DNA from: Bacillota bacterium
GTDB taxonomy: Bacteria > Bacillota > Clostridia > Lachnospirales > Cellulosilyticaceae
Reading direction: 5' to 3'
NCBI GenBank assembly: GCA_023412455.1
Contig: JAEYNQ010000063.1
Span: 1-34,783, forward strand
DNA: 34,783 bases
Part shown: piece by piece, positions 22,516 through 31,788 of the stretch
Layout of the letters: each line of letters opens with the position of its first letter
How positions within the stretch are numbered: position 1 is the first letter of the stretch
The notes under the pieces: model-generated
What the model saw: only the letters and a program-made list of their open reading frames with translations
Told to the model about the DNA's origin: nothing
Databases searched by the model: none
Made by a program: the position numbers and the translations under genes

Positions 22516-23598
22516 CTACTTAATAACAATTAACTCCTTAGGGGAGTGGGTAAGATTTAAAATCCCTGTCTCTGTTACAGCTACTAAATCTTCAATCCTT
22601 ACGCCACCAAAGTCTTTTATATAGATCCCTGGCTCAACGGTCAGACACATTCCTACTTCTATAATAGCTTCTTCTAAAGGTGAGAAACGAGGATTTTCAT
22701 GAATATCTAAGCCTACAGAATGACCTAATCCATGGCCAAAATGGTCCCCATAACCTGCCCGAGCAATCACTTCTCGTGCAACTTCATCCACTTCCTTACC
22801 CTTCATACCTGGTCTAATGGCCTCTAAAGCTTTATGCTGTGCTTCTAAAACGGTGTTATATATAGCCACATGCTGAGGACTGGCTTCCTCGATAACAACG
22901 GTACGTGTCATATCTGAACAATAGCCCTCATAAATACAACCAAAATCCATCACCACAAAATCGCCCTTTTTGAATGTTTCATTCCCTGGCTGAGCATGAG
23001 GTAAAGAAGACTTGGCCCCTGTAGCTACAATGGAATCAAAAGAAGTGCCTGTGGCACCATTTTTACGCATGACACGTTCAATCTCAAGGGCTACATCTGT
23101 TTCGGTAATCCCCTGTCTATAATTATTCTTCATAAATTCAATAATGTGGTTAAAAGCTAAATCACCTATATGTTCTGCCTTGGCTAACTTTTCTAACTCC
23201 ACATGATCTTTGATTTTTCTAAAATCCTCTATGACCTTTAAAGTAGGAACGAAGTTAAATGCCTTATGTTCTGTAAAGCTCCTATAAGTTGCATAACTCA
23301 CATGACTACTTTCAAAACCAATAGACTTAACCCCTTCTTCACTGGCACACTTTAAGGCTGTCCTTAAAAGGCCTATACTGCCTTGGTCAATAATTTCATA
23401 ATCGGGGCACTCTTTAGCAGCTTGCTCTAAATAACGAAAGTCTGTAATCAACACTTGTCTTTTTGGCGTTAGATAGAGCATGGCACTTGAGCCTGAAAAA
23501 CCGCTCATGTAGCGACGATTGCTGCGACTATCAATCAGCATGGCATCAAGCTCTAGTTCTTTCATTTTACACAGTAGTCTTTGAATTCTAGTTTTCAT
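22516..23598 (-). CDS. M24 family Xaa-Pro aminopeptidase
   Basis: Metallopeptidase that removes N-terminal residues preceding proline (aminopeptidase P / prolidase type). From 23598 it has 360 residues. An N-terminal creatinase-like domain (about 1-130, with DAMLIDSRSNRRYMSGFSGS) precedes the pita-bread catalytic domain. Dinuclear metal ligands are visible in MDFGCIYEGYCSDMTRT (two Asp), FGHGLGHSVGLDIHE (His), LTVEPGIYI (Glu) and GVRIEDLV (Glu). I place the start at 23598 because it follows AGGAG by eight bases; the longer frame adds 33 residues read through the end of aroQ. The aroQ-aminopeptidase-efp order is widespread in Firmicutes, and both products deal with proline-containing chains. 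Confidence 0.93.
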   Translation of the reverse strand: MKTRIQRLLCKMKELELDAMLIDSRSNRRYMSGFSGSSAMLYLTPKRQVLITDFRYLEQAAKECPDYEIIDQGSIGLLRTALKCASEEGVKSIGFESSHVSYATYRSFTEHKAFNFVPTLKVIEDFRKIKDHVELEKLAKAEHIGDLAFNHIIEFMKNNYRQGITETDVALEIERVMRKNGATGTSFDSIVATGAKSSLPHAQPGNETFKKGDFVVMDFGCIYEGYCSDMTRTVVIEEASPQHVAIYNTVLEAQHKALEAIRPGMKGKEVDEVAREVIARAGYGDHFGHGLGHSVGLDIHENPRFSPLEEAIIEVGMCLTVEPGIYIKDFGGVRIEDLVAVTETGILNLTHSPKELIVIK

Positions 23599-23618
23599 TT
23601 TAGTTCTCCTCACTTCTC

Positions 23619-24053
23619 TCATTTTAAATAGCGTAAGATGGCATCTAGAGCTAGGGTATAACCTTCCATACCAAAGCCTTCTATAACACCTATACAAGAG
23701 GGTGCTGTCACAGAATGCTTTCTAAACTCTTCACGATTTTGTATATGGGAAATATGTACTTCAATGGTGGGAATGTTTACACTCTTAATGGCATCACAAA
23801 GGGCATAGCTATAATGCGTATAAGCTCCTGGATTAATAATAATGCCATCTACCTGATTGTAGTAACAGCTTTGTAAGTAATCAATCAAGGCACCCTCCGA
23901 ATTGGATTGAAAAAATTGTACCTCTATTTGTTTTTCACAACTATAGTTTCGTATTTTTTCTTCTAAATCATGCAGAGAACTATTTCCATAAATTTGTGGC
24001 TCTCTGATGCCTAAAAAATTTAAATTCGGTCCATTAATAACAGCTATTTTCAT
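23619..24053 (-). CDS. aroQ: Type II 3-dehydroquinate dehydratase
   Basis: Third step of the shikimate pathway: dehydrates 3-dehydroquinate to 3-dehydroshikimate. The 144-residue length is standard for the dodecameric type II enzyme. Motifs are NGPNLNFLGIREPQIYG near the start (catalytic Tyr), FFQSNSEGALID near 47, GIIINPGAYTHYSYAL near 70 and EVHISHIQNREEFRKHSVTA near 98 (catalytic His). The start overlaps the end of aroK by 20 bases and follows GGAGG by six bases, so it is translated from the aroK mRNA. Confidence 0.96.
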   Translation of the reverse strand: MKIAVINGPNLNFLGIREPQIYGNSSLHDLEEKIRNYSCEKQIEVQFFQSNSEGALIDYLQSCYYNQVDGIIINPGAYTHYSYALCDAIKSVNIPTIEVHISHIQNREEFRKHSVTAPSCIGVIEGFGMEGYTLALDAILRYLK

Positions 24054-24549
24054 GGGTTTCCTCCATCCTTTTTATAATTTCCATAACGAGCATTTGAGGG
24101 GATAGCTTTTCACAATCTATTTTTTGGCACGCAACTTCCTCATAAAGGGGGGCTCGCCACTCATAAAGTGCTTTTAATTGATCTAAGTCTCCTGCCAAAG
24201 GCCTTTCCTTATCTTGTGCGATTCGTTTTAATAGGGTTTGGGGCTTCCATTCTAAATAAAGGGCTTTCTCTTGTTTAAGAAGACTCCGATTCTCAGCTGC
24301 CATAATAACCCCACCTCCTGTAGAGATTACCACTTCATCCCATTGGCGACTTTCTACTAAAAGTGCCGTCTCCAGCTCTCTAAAATAAGCTTCCCCATGC
24401 TCCTTAAAAATCTGTGCAATGGAACAGCCTTGCCTTTCTACAATAAGAGCATCTAAATCTACCCATTTATAGTCTAAACTTTTAGCCAATCTTTTACCTA
24501 TAAAAGACTTGCCACACCCCATAAACCCAATTAAATAAATACGTTTCAT
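24034..24549 (-). CDS. aroK: Shikimate kinase
   Basis: Phosphorylates shikimate at the 3-position. The 171-residue protein has P-loop GFMGCGKS at 8-15, the shikimate-binding WVDLDALIVERQGCSIAQIF segment starting at 30, the FRELE motif and the STGGGVIM glycine loop near 78, and the lid segment with RPLAGD. It begins 11 bases after the prepilin gene and overlaps aroQ. The order aroE-prepilin-aroK-aroQ places a pilus gene inside the shikimate string. Confidence 0.95.
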   Translation of the reverse strand: MKRIYLIGFMGCGKSFIGKRLAKSLDYKWVDLDALIVERQGCSIAQIFKEHGEAYFRELETALLVESRQWDEVVISTGGGVIMAAENRSLLKQEKALYLEWKPQTLLKRIAQDKERPLAGDLDQLKALYEWRAPLYEEVACQKIDCEKLSPQMLVMEIIKRMEETHENSCY

Positions 24550-24560
24550 TTCATCCCCCT

Positions 24561-25019
24561 TTAGTATCTATAAGGCTCCTTATAAAGTGTTAATTTACCA
24601 GAGGCCACACGAATTTTAAAAGTGGCTTTCTCTTTAAGCCCCCGATGTACCAGTGCAATGCTCCCTGCACAAGAACGGGGATTGCCATCAAAACCACCTC
24701 GCCGTAATGTGGTCTCATCCTCTAAAAGCTCCACCTGCCTTGCCATTGGAAAATGATAGAGGGTTATACCCCTTCTTAAAATATAAATGCCACGGCTAGC
24801 ACAATAGAGGGTATAGTTCTCTCCCGTTAAGCTGGCCATTTGTTGCGCACTTACAATCCCCGTTTCGACCTCTCTTAAATAAGCATTAAAGCGCATTCTT
24901 TCCAAGCCCTTTAACCCTATTTTTACGCCACCTATTAAAAAGCTGCTTATTAAAAGGACTAAGACCAGCTCTATAACTGTAAAGCCTCTATGAGTTCTTG
25001 TTTGATTTGTTTGTTCCAT
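24561..25019 (-). CDS. Prepilin-like protein with N-terminal methylation motif (GspH/FimT type)
   Basis: Small secretion pseudopilin or minor pilin of 152 residues from 25019. The leader MEQTNQTRTHRG ends in Gly12, followed by FTVIELVLVLLISSFLIGGV. This is the class III signal: prepilin peptidase cuts after the glycine, Phe becomes the methylated N-terminus, and Glu17 is the conserved Glu5 of the mature pilin. The rest is a beta-rich globular domain that cannot be assigned precisely. The start overlaps aroE by 49 bases, so it depends on aroE translation; the frame also opens at 25049, but the leader then becomes unusually long. Its place in the aro operon is odd, though the pilus cluster lies only 1.5 kb upstream. 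Confidence 0.85.
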   Translation of the reverse strand: MEQTNQTRTHRGFTVIELVLVLLISSFLIGGVKIGLKGLERMRFNAYLREVETGIVSAQQMASLTGENYTLYCASRGIYILRRGITLYHFPMARQVELLEDETTLRRGGFDGNPRSCAGSIALVHRGLKEKATFKIRVASGKLTLYKEPYRY

Positions 25020-25840
25020 TCTTCCTTGCAGCTTATACCATGCATCCACTCAAAAGCCTTAACGGCTTGATAAAAAAGCATACCAAAGCCATTTTCACAC
25101 AAGCACCCCATGTTCTTGGCTGTTTTTAAAAACAAGGTTTCCTTAGGGGCATAAATGAGGTCTACTGCTATCTGGGCATGGGCTAATACCTCGTGTGTAC
25201 AAACAGGCATCTGCCCCTCGTAGCACCCCATCCCTATACCTGTAGTCTGAATCACCAGTTCGAGAGGCGTATCACAAGGTGCCTCTAAAGCATAAAGAAA
25301 GGTGGGTACCGTGTAATAATTGGACATATGCTTCTTTAATGCCTCTAAGTGGCCAAGGGTACGGTTAAATAAATGGATGGAACCGGCCTCTTCGGCAACG
25401 GCTACATAGGCTGCGTAAGCTGCTCCTCCACTACCTATAATTGCCACATTTTTACCTTTCCATTCAATGCCGCGTTCTTTCAGCGCCAACTTTAACCCCA
25501 TGGCATCCGTATTATAGCCTATATACCCTTCTTTAGTATAAACAAGGGTATTAATAGCGCCTACTTGCTCTGCAGAAGCATGCACTTGATGCACATACTT
25601 AAAAAGCTCCTGCTTATGGGGCATAGTGGCATTAAGGCCCTTTATCCCTAAGGCATGAGCTCCTTTAATGGCTTCTCCTAAGTTCTGGCTTTTTACAGGA
25701 TAAGGTACATAAATACTGGGCACCTCGTAAGCCAAGGCTAAAGCATTATGGATCTTTGGCGATAAAGTATGGGTAATTGGATCCCCTATTACCCCACATA
25801 CAGCATGTCTACCTGTTATGCTTGTTATGTTGTCTTTCAT
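24971..25840 (-). CDS. aroE: Shikimate dehydrogenase (NADP-dependent)
   Basis: Reduces 3-dehydroshikimate to shikimate. The 289-residue protein has the substrate-binding GDPITHTLSPKIHN (19-32), Lys76 in NATMPHKQE and Asp112 in YNTDAMG as catalytic pair, and a Rossmann NADP loop starting GSGGA at 136-140. The C-terminal AFEWMHG segment is typical. It overlaps the end of the YqeG gene by 32 bases and is overlapped in turn by the prepilin gene, making this a tightly packed operon. Confidence 0.95.
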   Translation of the reverse strand: MKDNITSITGRHAVCGVIGDPITHTLSPKIHNALALAYEVPSIYVPYPVKSQNLGEAIKGAHALGIKGLNATMPHKQELFKYVHQVHASAEQVGAINTLVYTKEGYIGYNTDAMGLKLALKERGIEWKGKNVAIIGSGGAAYAAYVAVAEEAGSIHLFNRTLGHLEALKKHMSNYYTVPTFLYALEAPCDTPLELVIQTTGIGMGCYEGQMPVCTHEVLAHAQIAVDLIYAPKETLFLKTAKNMGCLCENGFGMLFYQAVKAFEWMHGISCKEEWNKQIKQELIEALQL

Positions 25841-26321
25841 AATGTTTAATCACCCTTTTTTCTAATCCTCGTTTAATTTTTGTAATCCATTCATCTTTGT
25901 CACTAACTGGTACAACTAAAATCGTCTCAATACCTGCTAAGTTTCCCCCATAGACATCTGTAAAAATTTGATCGCCTACAATAATGGCCTCTTCTTTCTC
26001 ACATCCCATTAATTCCAAGGCTCTCTTAAAGCTTTTGGTAAAAGGCTTTTGAGATTTGTGAAGAGCAAAGACTTTCAAATGGTCATTAAACTTGGTCACA
26101 CGATCTTCTGTATTATTAGAAACCAATGTGATTTTTAGACCGGCTTCTCTGATTTTATCAAAAAAGTCAATAATGGCCTTTGGTGGCTCCTCCACATCAT
26201 AGGGAACAAGGGTATTATCAATGTCAAAGATAATACCCTTCTTCCCTCTTCTTTTTAATTCCTCAACATCTATCTCAAAAATGGATGGTAAATAATTTGT
26301 TGGAAAAAGTTTATTCATCAT
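25809..26321 (-). CDS. YqeG family HAD IIIA phosphatase
   Basis: A 170-residue HAD-superfamily phosphatase of the YqeG/PGP (phosphatidylglycerophosphate phosphatase-like) group. Nucleophile motif I is IIFDIDNTLVPYD (Asp and Asp+2), motif II TLVSNNTEDR (Ser), then Lys in KSQKPF and acidic motif IV in IVGDQIFTDVYGGN. No membrane segment is evident. In B. subtilis it is a conserved soluble protein; plant and some bacterial relatives remove phosphate from phosphatidylglycerol phosphate, so a role in phospholipid synthesis is plausible but unproven. The start at 26321 is chosen because GAGG lies six bases upstream; ATGs at 26333 and 26318 are alternatives. It heads the aro string. Confidence 0.88.
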   Translation of the reverse strand: MMNKLFPTNYLPSIFEIDVEELKRRGKKGIIFDIDNTLVPYDVEEPPKAIIDFFDKIREAGLKITLVSNNTEDRVTKFNDHLKVFALHKSQKPFTKSFKRALELMGCEKEEAIIVGDQIFTDVYGGNLAGIETILVVPVSDKDEWITKIKRGLEKRVIKHYERQHNKHNR

Positions 26322-26424
26322 AAAATGCCTCATCTTATATCAATTTATAAAGTATATGTTGTAGTATACACTATTTTTTATTGATTGACCATATGAGCTT
26401 TTAGACTTCTCTTCATACCCTAAC

Positions 26425-27774
26425 CTACTGAGGTGACACTGTAAGATTGGCTTCTGTAGCCATTGCAGCTGGGGACTCTGTTGGCACAGGCGTTTCTTCC
26501 CCTATCATACTTCCATATGCCTCTGGTGAAAGCGTGGTACGATTCACATAATAAATAAACTCTACTTTTCCTTGCTCCATACCTACATAATACGCATACT
26601 GATAGTACAACTCTTTTCCACTCATATCTTTAGCTTTTACTGGTAGCAATACTTGAAAACGTGGTTGCTTCTTTGTACTGTAGACACTAGGCTTCAGTGT
26701 CATGGCCTCCGCCTTCAACTCCACCTTTTCTAGATTTTCTTTATAAGGATTAATTGCCCCACTATAGGCATTTTGCCCATTAGCCACAGGAATTAAAAGG
26801 ACCTTCTCTAACCCTAACTTGTTTAACCAGCAATCTCTTAGAGCTGCTTCATCCGTTAAAATAAGGTTATTATAGTAGGTATAGAATTCCCTTGGCTGGC
26901 TAAATACTGTGGTAAATACCTTTTGAAGCACTTGGCTTTCACTTGCTGAAGCTTCCTCATAATAAGGGAGTCTCTCAACATGCTTTGTATTCATCGCCAC
27001 CTGACGCATATTTTCATTGACGTTAATCGGTGTTCCTTCCTTTACACTTTTAACCTTCAAGGTCTCACTAGGTTCTACCGTTACCCAGTAATATTCTAGG
27101 AGTTTGATGCTGTCGCTTGTATCTTCCGGTGTCTCTTGCAAATAATAGAAGGATTCTTCTAAACCATCAACCTCTTCTTCCGTAGGGTTAAAGGTCTTTT
27201 CATTCCTACCTTCTTGGGTGGTATTCACATAATAGCGCTTCTTCTCATCCCAACGATAGGTCTTGTTAGCCTCCTCTAAATCCTCCACTTGACGAAGGGT
27301 GGTTAAGGCTACTTTGTATACAATGTCTTCCTCCACCAATCGTGTAGCTACAATCTCCACCTTTTCTACCTTTGTTGCACCATAAGTGACATAACCATTG
27401 AGGGCTAGCTTCTTGGGTAAATGAAAATCATAGGTGCGATAATCCAGCTTCAGCTTAGCTTTCGCTTCATCTGCTAATTGATTCCCTAAAAGATTTTTAA
27501 GCTTCTCGCGATAAACTCTTAAGTCCTCTTCATAGCTCTCATCCCCTACTTCAGGCTGTACATTAAGGAGTAATACCTCCTCCTCCGACAAGGAAAAATA
27601 ATGATTGAAAAATTCCAGTAATTCCTCCTCAGACACACTATTCGTTTGTGTCTTTTCTTCTGTAGCTACTGGTGCTAAATTATTAAATGTTGGAAAGGGT
27701 GTACGTTGTATGGAGGTGCAACCTACCAAAGACCCTAGGCTCAGCATCATGACTACTCCCAATCTTTTATTCAT
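26425..27774 (-). CDS. Predicted lipoprotein of the pilus cluster
   Basis: A 449-residue protein I cannot name. The signal peptide (1-18) ends in lipobox LVGC with Cys19 as lipidation site, so it should be anchored on the outer face of the membrane. The mature part is rich in Glu, Thr and Tyr, probably beta-sheet and helix mixed, with no recognised enzymatic motif. Residues near the C-terminus (STKKQPRFQVLLPVKAKDMS, then YQYAYYVGMEQGKVEFIYYV) look like a domain that repeats strand patterns. GGAGG lies eight bases before the ATG and it follows the large PilX-like gene by 15 bases, so it is in the pilus operon. A role as pilus-associated or alignment lipoprotein is an inference from position only. 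Confidence 0.85.
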   Translation of the reverse strand: MNKRLGVVMMLSLGSLVGCTSIQRTPFPTFNNLAPVATEEKTQTNSVSEEELLEFFNHYFSLSEEEVLLLNVQPEVGDESYEEDLRVYREKLKNLLGNQLADEAKAKLKLDYRTYDFHLPKKLALNGYVTYGATKVEKVEIVATRLVEEDIVYKVALTTLRQVEDLEEANKTYRWDEKKRYYVNTTQEGRNEKTFNPTEEEVDGLEESFYYLQETPEDTSDSIKLLEYYWVTVEPSETLKVKSVKEGTPINVNENMRQVAMNTKHVERLPYYEEASASESQVLQKVFTTVFSQPREFYTYYNNLILTDEAALRDCWLNKLGLEKVLLIPVANGQNAYSGAINPYKENLEKVELKAEAMTLKPSVYSTKKQPRFQVLLPVKAKDMSGKELYYQYAYYVGMEQGKVEFIYYVNRTTLSPEAYGSMIGEETPVPTESPAAMATEANLTVSPQ

Positions 27775-27789
27775 CTTCTTGACCTCCCT

Positions 27790-30600
27790 TTACCCACTCA
27801 ATTTTTTCATATTTTTAACACGTACCTTGATTTTGTTCGTCTCTAGCTCTAGCACAGACTGAGCCGAAAGCTTGACGCGACTGGCTCTATAAATAACATC
27901 GTCAGAAGTCTTAATATAAGGTCCTAGTATTTTGCTAGCTCGAGTATTTTCTCCCCCAAAAGAATTTACCTCATTAAAGCGCGTTATTTTTAAAGCATCT
28001 AACACCTGCCTATAAGGTACCTTGTCATGGGCTTTAATCTGCAAAAGAACATCCGGGTTATGTATAAGCTTCACTTCAGTACCACTATCGCCTATGCAAA
28101 GACCTACACCCTGCCCTAACATCCGTTGTTGAGCATCACTCTGTGGGTTACCCCCAATAATTAAACTACCCTCTATAGTTAAATCAGAAAATATCTCCAC
28201 ATTTCCCTTACTAATAATGAGCCCTTTAAATTCTTGCTTACTAGGGTCATTTGCTTTTAAGGTAAGCGTTTTATATTTATTGGTATTAACTAAAATAGTT
28301 GGATAAGGCTCCGTCTCGCCATCTACATAATACTCACTAATATCTACCACTCCCCCATCTACAAAGTGGATAGGTGTATCATAGCTCCACTCCCTTGTAC
28401 CTGATAAAGGACCTACTGCACCATCATAATCTAGCTCCTTTATCGCTTTAGGAGAGTCTGCTTCCTCAAGGTCACTATTCCCACCATAAAAAGGACTCCT
28501 TTTAGAAAGCATATAGCCCCTTAATCCCAAATTATCTTCTGAGTTAACCTTATAATATTGCTTAAAATACATATCTGTTTGAGGTTCATTCTCATCATAA
28601 AGGCGAACATCTCCTGAATAATAATTTACACCGCTCCTGAAATAGATAGACTTATTATAACCATAATATTGGGATGTCAAATTACTCATAGTAGGGGCTT
28701 TAGCTGAAGCATCCCAAAAATCCTCCTTATAGAATAATGCTAAAGCTTCTTCTTTATCATGAATGACACTCATGGAAGAATCAGTTGTTATCCCATTGAT
28801 TGGATCATAGGGTTCCCCAAAAACAGCTGAAATCTTGGCACTGTACGTATTATCTACCTCGTCATTAGGTACATAGTTTTTATCAGGAGCTTTAATCCAT
28901 ATTTTATCTCTTTTAACTTCTGATTCTAAAGTTCCATTTAAATAGAGGTTACTACCTGATATTTTAACATTTGTCAAATCATAGCTATAGCGTACATCTT
29001 TAAAAGGTTCTCCTATACTTTCCCATAAGGCATAGTAATTGCTACCTCCAAAGTCAATAAAAGGCTGCCCATTTACATACATGCCTTCTGCCTCAATTAA
29101 CGATGATCCTCCACCCTGATTAAACACCCCACTTGATAAATTCGGGTCTTTTGCTACAAGATCTACAAGATCAACAATTCCCACCCCTTTGTTAATCTTT
29201 ACAGGATAACTCGAACTCCCATCTGAAATACCAAAAATAGCACCATGAACCTTGATATTACTATCTGTAACATAGGCTGTTATTCTCACATCATTATCTA
29301 CAAAAACATTTTTTTGCACTTCAATTAAACTGTTATTAGTCTTTTTAGCATCATTATGAGGATTTTTATTTAATCCCCCATCTGCATCATCAGCAATAGC
29401 CACTGTATTAGCAATCACATCCCCACCTACCAGAATGCTTGGAGTCGTAGCTTGATAGAGGGTAATTTCGGTATCAGTACCATAGGTGTCTGGTGCCCAG
29501 CCTTGGGTCGTCAAAACATTTCCCACGCAATAAATACTTCCTGTATTGGAGCTATAGTTAGAAGTTGAGGGAAGTTGACTAACAACACTGGCACTTGCCA
29601 AAAGGTTGCGACGATTGGTCATAACCACCTCGCTTCCTCCTGATAAATAAGCATCTGCAGGACGTATTTCATTTATAACTCCTGATAAATTACCAGCGGT
29701 CGTCACCATTAATCTTCCCCCATTGCTCACAACAAGGCCTCCTATAGACGTGACAGTGGGAACAACTAATTTAACCTCACTCCCAACTGATGCAGTAGTT
29801 GTTTTGGCAAGAGTTCCTTTTATCCGCATATCCCCACCCACTTCTAGACTAGCTCCACTGGTTATCACTACATCACTAAAACAAGTTAAGGCACTGTCTA
29901 ATAGCTCAGGCGGATTATACAGCCAGTTATAGGCTTCACTGACTGTATTATTAAGTTCATCAGGAATAGCTAGCTCCACCACTCCTTGCACTGTTTTTTT
30001 GTCTTTTACTTTGCCATCTTCTTTAACTACAGCTTCAGCTACTACAAGCAATGTGGGGTGAGTAGCAACATAGGACGGATCTTCTCTAAAACTCACTGTT
30101 ATCTCTGTAGGATTGGCCTCTTCCTGTCCATCTCCTTTTACGCTATAGGTTAAGGTTTTACCAATATACTTGCTTTCTATAAATCGATACAAAGATTTTT
30201 TAGTGGCTTCACTAAGCTTCTTCCTATCCATATAAAATCTTCCATTAGAAGTATTATCATAGTATAAACCCTCATCTCCATAATAATTGCTGTTAGTTGT
30301 CGTTCTTATAGTTTGAAGGCTAGTAATTGGAACAAAATATGTATTTCTTAACTCCTCTGCTACTACTGGCATTTGTGCTTGAACAGCCTTATTGACAAGA
30401 TCTACTCCCTTTTCAACTCCAGATTGTGCAAGATAATAGGTGTTACTTGTATCCCGTTGAAGATAAGACAGATTCCACTGCATCCCTGCAATATTAGAGC
30501 AAGCTGCTATGATGACAACGAGGACAAGGAGTAAAATCGTTGTAACCAGCATAGCTTCGCCTTTTTGATTGTGTTCTATTGGTTTATGCCATTGTCTCAT
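27790..30600 (-). CDS. Large PilX-like pilin-associated surface protein
   Basis: A 936-residue protein with a pilin-like N-terminus: a short basic leader and KGEAMLVTTILLLVLVVII (13-31), a PilX-type start with a glycine then a long hydrophobic helix, followed by NTYYLAQSGVEKGVDLV, typical of minor pilins of this type. The rest is exported and dominated by Ser, Asn, Asp and Gly. Stretches such as VVITSGASLEVGGDMRIKGT and SKGNVEIFSDLTIEGSLIIG resemble parallel beta-helix or bactofilin-like turns. The start at 30600 follows AAGGAGG correctly; the frame to 30633 overlaps the upstream gene. It may be a tip or scaffold adhesin on the pilus. No homologue can be asserted without a search. Confidence 0.85.
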   Translation of the reverse strand: MRQWHKPIEHNQKGEAMLVTTILLLVLVVIIAACSNIAGMQWNLSYLQRDTSNTYYLAQSGVEKGVDLVNKAVQAQMPVVAEELRNTYFVPITSLQTIRTTTNSNYYGDEGLYYDNTSNGRFYMDRKKLSEATKKSLYRFIESKYIGKTLTYSVKGDGQEEANPTEITVSFREDPSYVATHPTLLVVAEAVVKEDGKVKDKKTVQGVVELAIPDELNNTVSEAYNWLYNPPELLDSALTCFSDVVITSGASLEVGGDMRIKGTLAKTTTASVGSEVKLVVPTVTSIGGLVVSNGGRLMVTTAGNLSGVINEIRPADAYLSGGSEVVMTNRRNLLASASVVSQLPSTSNYSSNTGSIYCVGNVLTTQGWAPDTYGTDTEITLYQATTPSILVGGDVIANTVAIADDADGGLNKNPHNDAKKTNNSLIEVQKNVFVDNDVRITAYVTDSNIKVHGAIFGISDGSSSYPVKINKGVGIVDLVDLVAKDPNLSSGVFNQGGGSSLIEAEGMYVNGQPFIDFGGSNYYALWESIGEPFKDVRYSYDLTNVKISGSNLYLNGTLESEVKRDKIWIKAPDKNYVPNDEVDNTYSAKISAVFGEPYDPINGITTDSSMSVIHDKEEALALFYKEDFWDASAKAPTMSNLTSQYYGYNKSIYFRSGVNYYSGDVRLYDENEPQTDMYFKQYYKVNSEDNLGLRGYMLSKRSPFYGGNSDLEEADSPKAIKELDYDGAVGPLSGTREWSYDTPIHFVDGGVVDISEYYVDGETEPYPTILVNTNKYKTLTLKANDPSKQEFKGLIISKGNVEIFSDLTIEGSLIIGGNPQSDAQQRMLGQGVGLCIGDSGTEVKLIHNPDVLLQIKAHDKVPYRQVLDALKITRFNEVNSFGGENTRASKILGPYIKTSDDVIYRASRVKLSAQSVLELETNKIKVRVKNMKKLSG

Positions 30601-30613
30601 CATTGCCTCCTTG

Positions 30614-31771
30614 CTAATGATCAGCAGGTTCAAAGGTAAAAAGATCCATCATGGTTTTTACTATTTTACCTGACTGCCCTAATTTTGGTTCTTTATCTCT
30701 TACCACTATACTAATGAGGTAGCCTTCCTGTGTAGGCGTGGAAAATACCTTTTCTACACTTGTCTTACCATTTATAGAGGAATCCTCTATTATAAGACTT
30801 ATTGTACTTTCCACATCTGTCCATCGATCCTTTTCAGCTTTTGTCTTATCCTCTTCTGCTACTAACTTAACCAATAGAGGAAGTGGGCTCTCATTTTTTA
30901 TTTTTATGTTGGTGGTAGTCACGTTACTAAAATTCTGTATCAGTCGCGTATCTATAATCACCATATTCGTACCTGTAGTTGCCGTTGATTGAATCGCGAA
31001 GGAATATCCCTGATTACTGCTTCCAACACTTAGATTGCTTTGAGTTACTATAAGGTTTTGGTACGTTACAGAATCCACCTCTGCTATAGGAGAAGGATTA
31101 GGAAGAGGTTGTTTGAGCAAAATGGTTGCCATCCCTTTAATGGGTGACAAATTCAAACTAGCATCCCCAAGGTCAGTTGTATATAAGTAAGGCTCTGTAA
31201 TTAAAAAAAGTGTAGCACTTGATGCAATATTTAGCTGAGGCAACTGGCTCTCTTCCTCAGGCACATATTTAAAGGCTAAAGTAGCATCTGTTGCTGTATA
31301 GAGTCGAAAAGCCTTACAATTGTCCTCCTGAGTTGATAGCGCACTAATCGTGGTACTCCCTACTTGTTCTTTAAGTGGCCAAATGGCCACCTCATAGTCA
31401 TAGCGTTCTATTTGATAGGTCTTAGAAATATATTCACTAGCTTGTGGCGTTCCGCCAAAAAAAACGCTTAACGTTTGTTTAGTGGTTTTATCGGAAATGG
31501 TAGGGTTAAAGTAATAAGGATAATCCCCTGTCTTTCCCATCATTTTTAGCTGATAGGCAGTTAAGCTATCCTTTCTGAGCTGCTCTTTTATCTCTTCCAT
31601 AAGTCTTTCTGTTTGAAAGGTACTTTGACTTAAAGTCACCCCTTCTTCTCGCATCCGTGTAGCAGATAAAAAGGAGGCAGAAAGAGGTAAGACAAGTAGT
31701 GCTACTACAAAAAAACAAACAATAATTTCTAAATAAGTCATTCCCTCCATATTATGAGGCTGCTTTAACAT
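30614..31771 (-). CDS. Prepilin-type minor pilin (PilV/PilW-like)
   Basis: A 385-residue protein with a class III leader: MLKQPHNMEG ends in Gly10, followed by MTYLEIIVCFFVVALLVLPL, with Glu at mature position 5. The mature N-terminus is Met instead of the usual Phe, which prepilin peptidase tolerates. The remainder is an exported, mostly beta-sheet domain with a Ser/Thr/Asn-rich middle and no Cys pair. Homology to PilV/PilW is inferred from length, leader and position between pilO and the PilX-like gene. It ends 13 bases before the next gene. Confidence 0.85.
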   Translation of the reverse strand: MLKQPHNMEGMTYLEIIVCFFVVALLVLPLSASFLSATRMREEGVTLSQSTFQTERLMEEIKEQLRKDSLTAYQLKMMGKTGDYPYYFNPTISDKTTKQTLSVFFGGTPQASEYISKTYQIERYDYEVAIWPLKEQVGSTTISALSTQEDNCKAFRLYTATDATLAFKYVPEEESQLPQLNIASSATLFLITEPYLYTTDLGDASLNLSPIKGMATILLKQPLPNPSPIAEVDSVTYQNLIVTQSNLSVGSSNQGYSFAIQSTATTGTNMVIIDTRLIQNFSNVTTTNIKIKNESPLPLLVKLVAEEDKTKAEKDRWTDVESTISLIIEDSSINGKTSVEKVFSTPTQEGYLISIVVRDKEPKLGQSGKIVKTMMDLFTFEPADH

Positions 31772-31788
31772 CTTTTCACCGCCTTACC

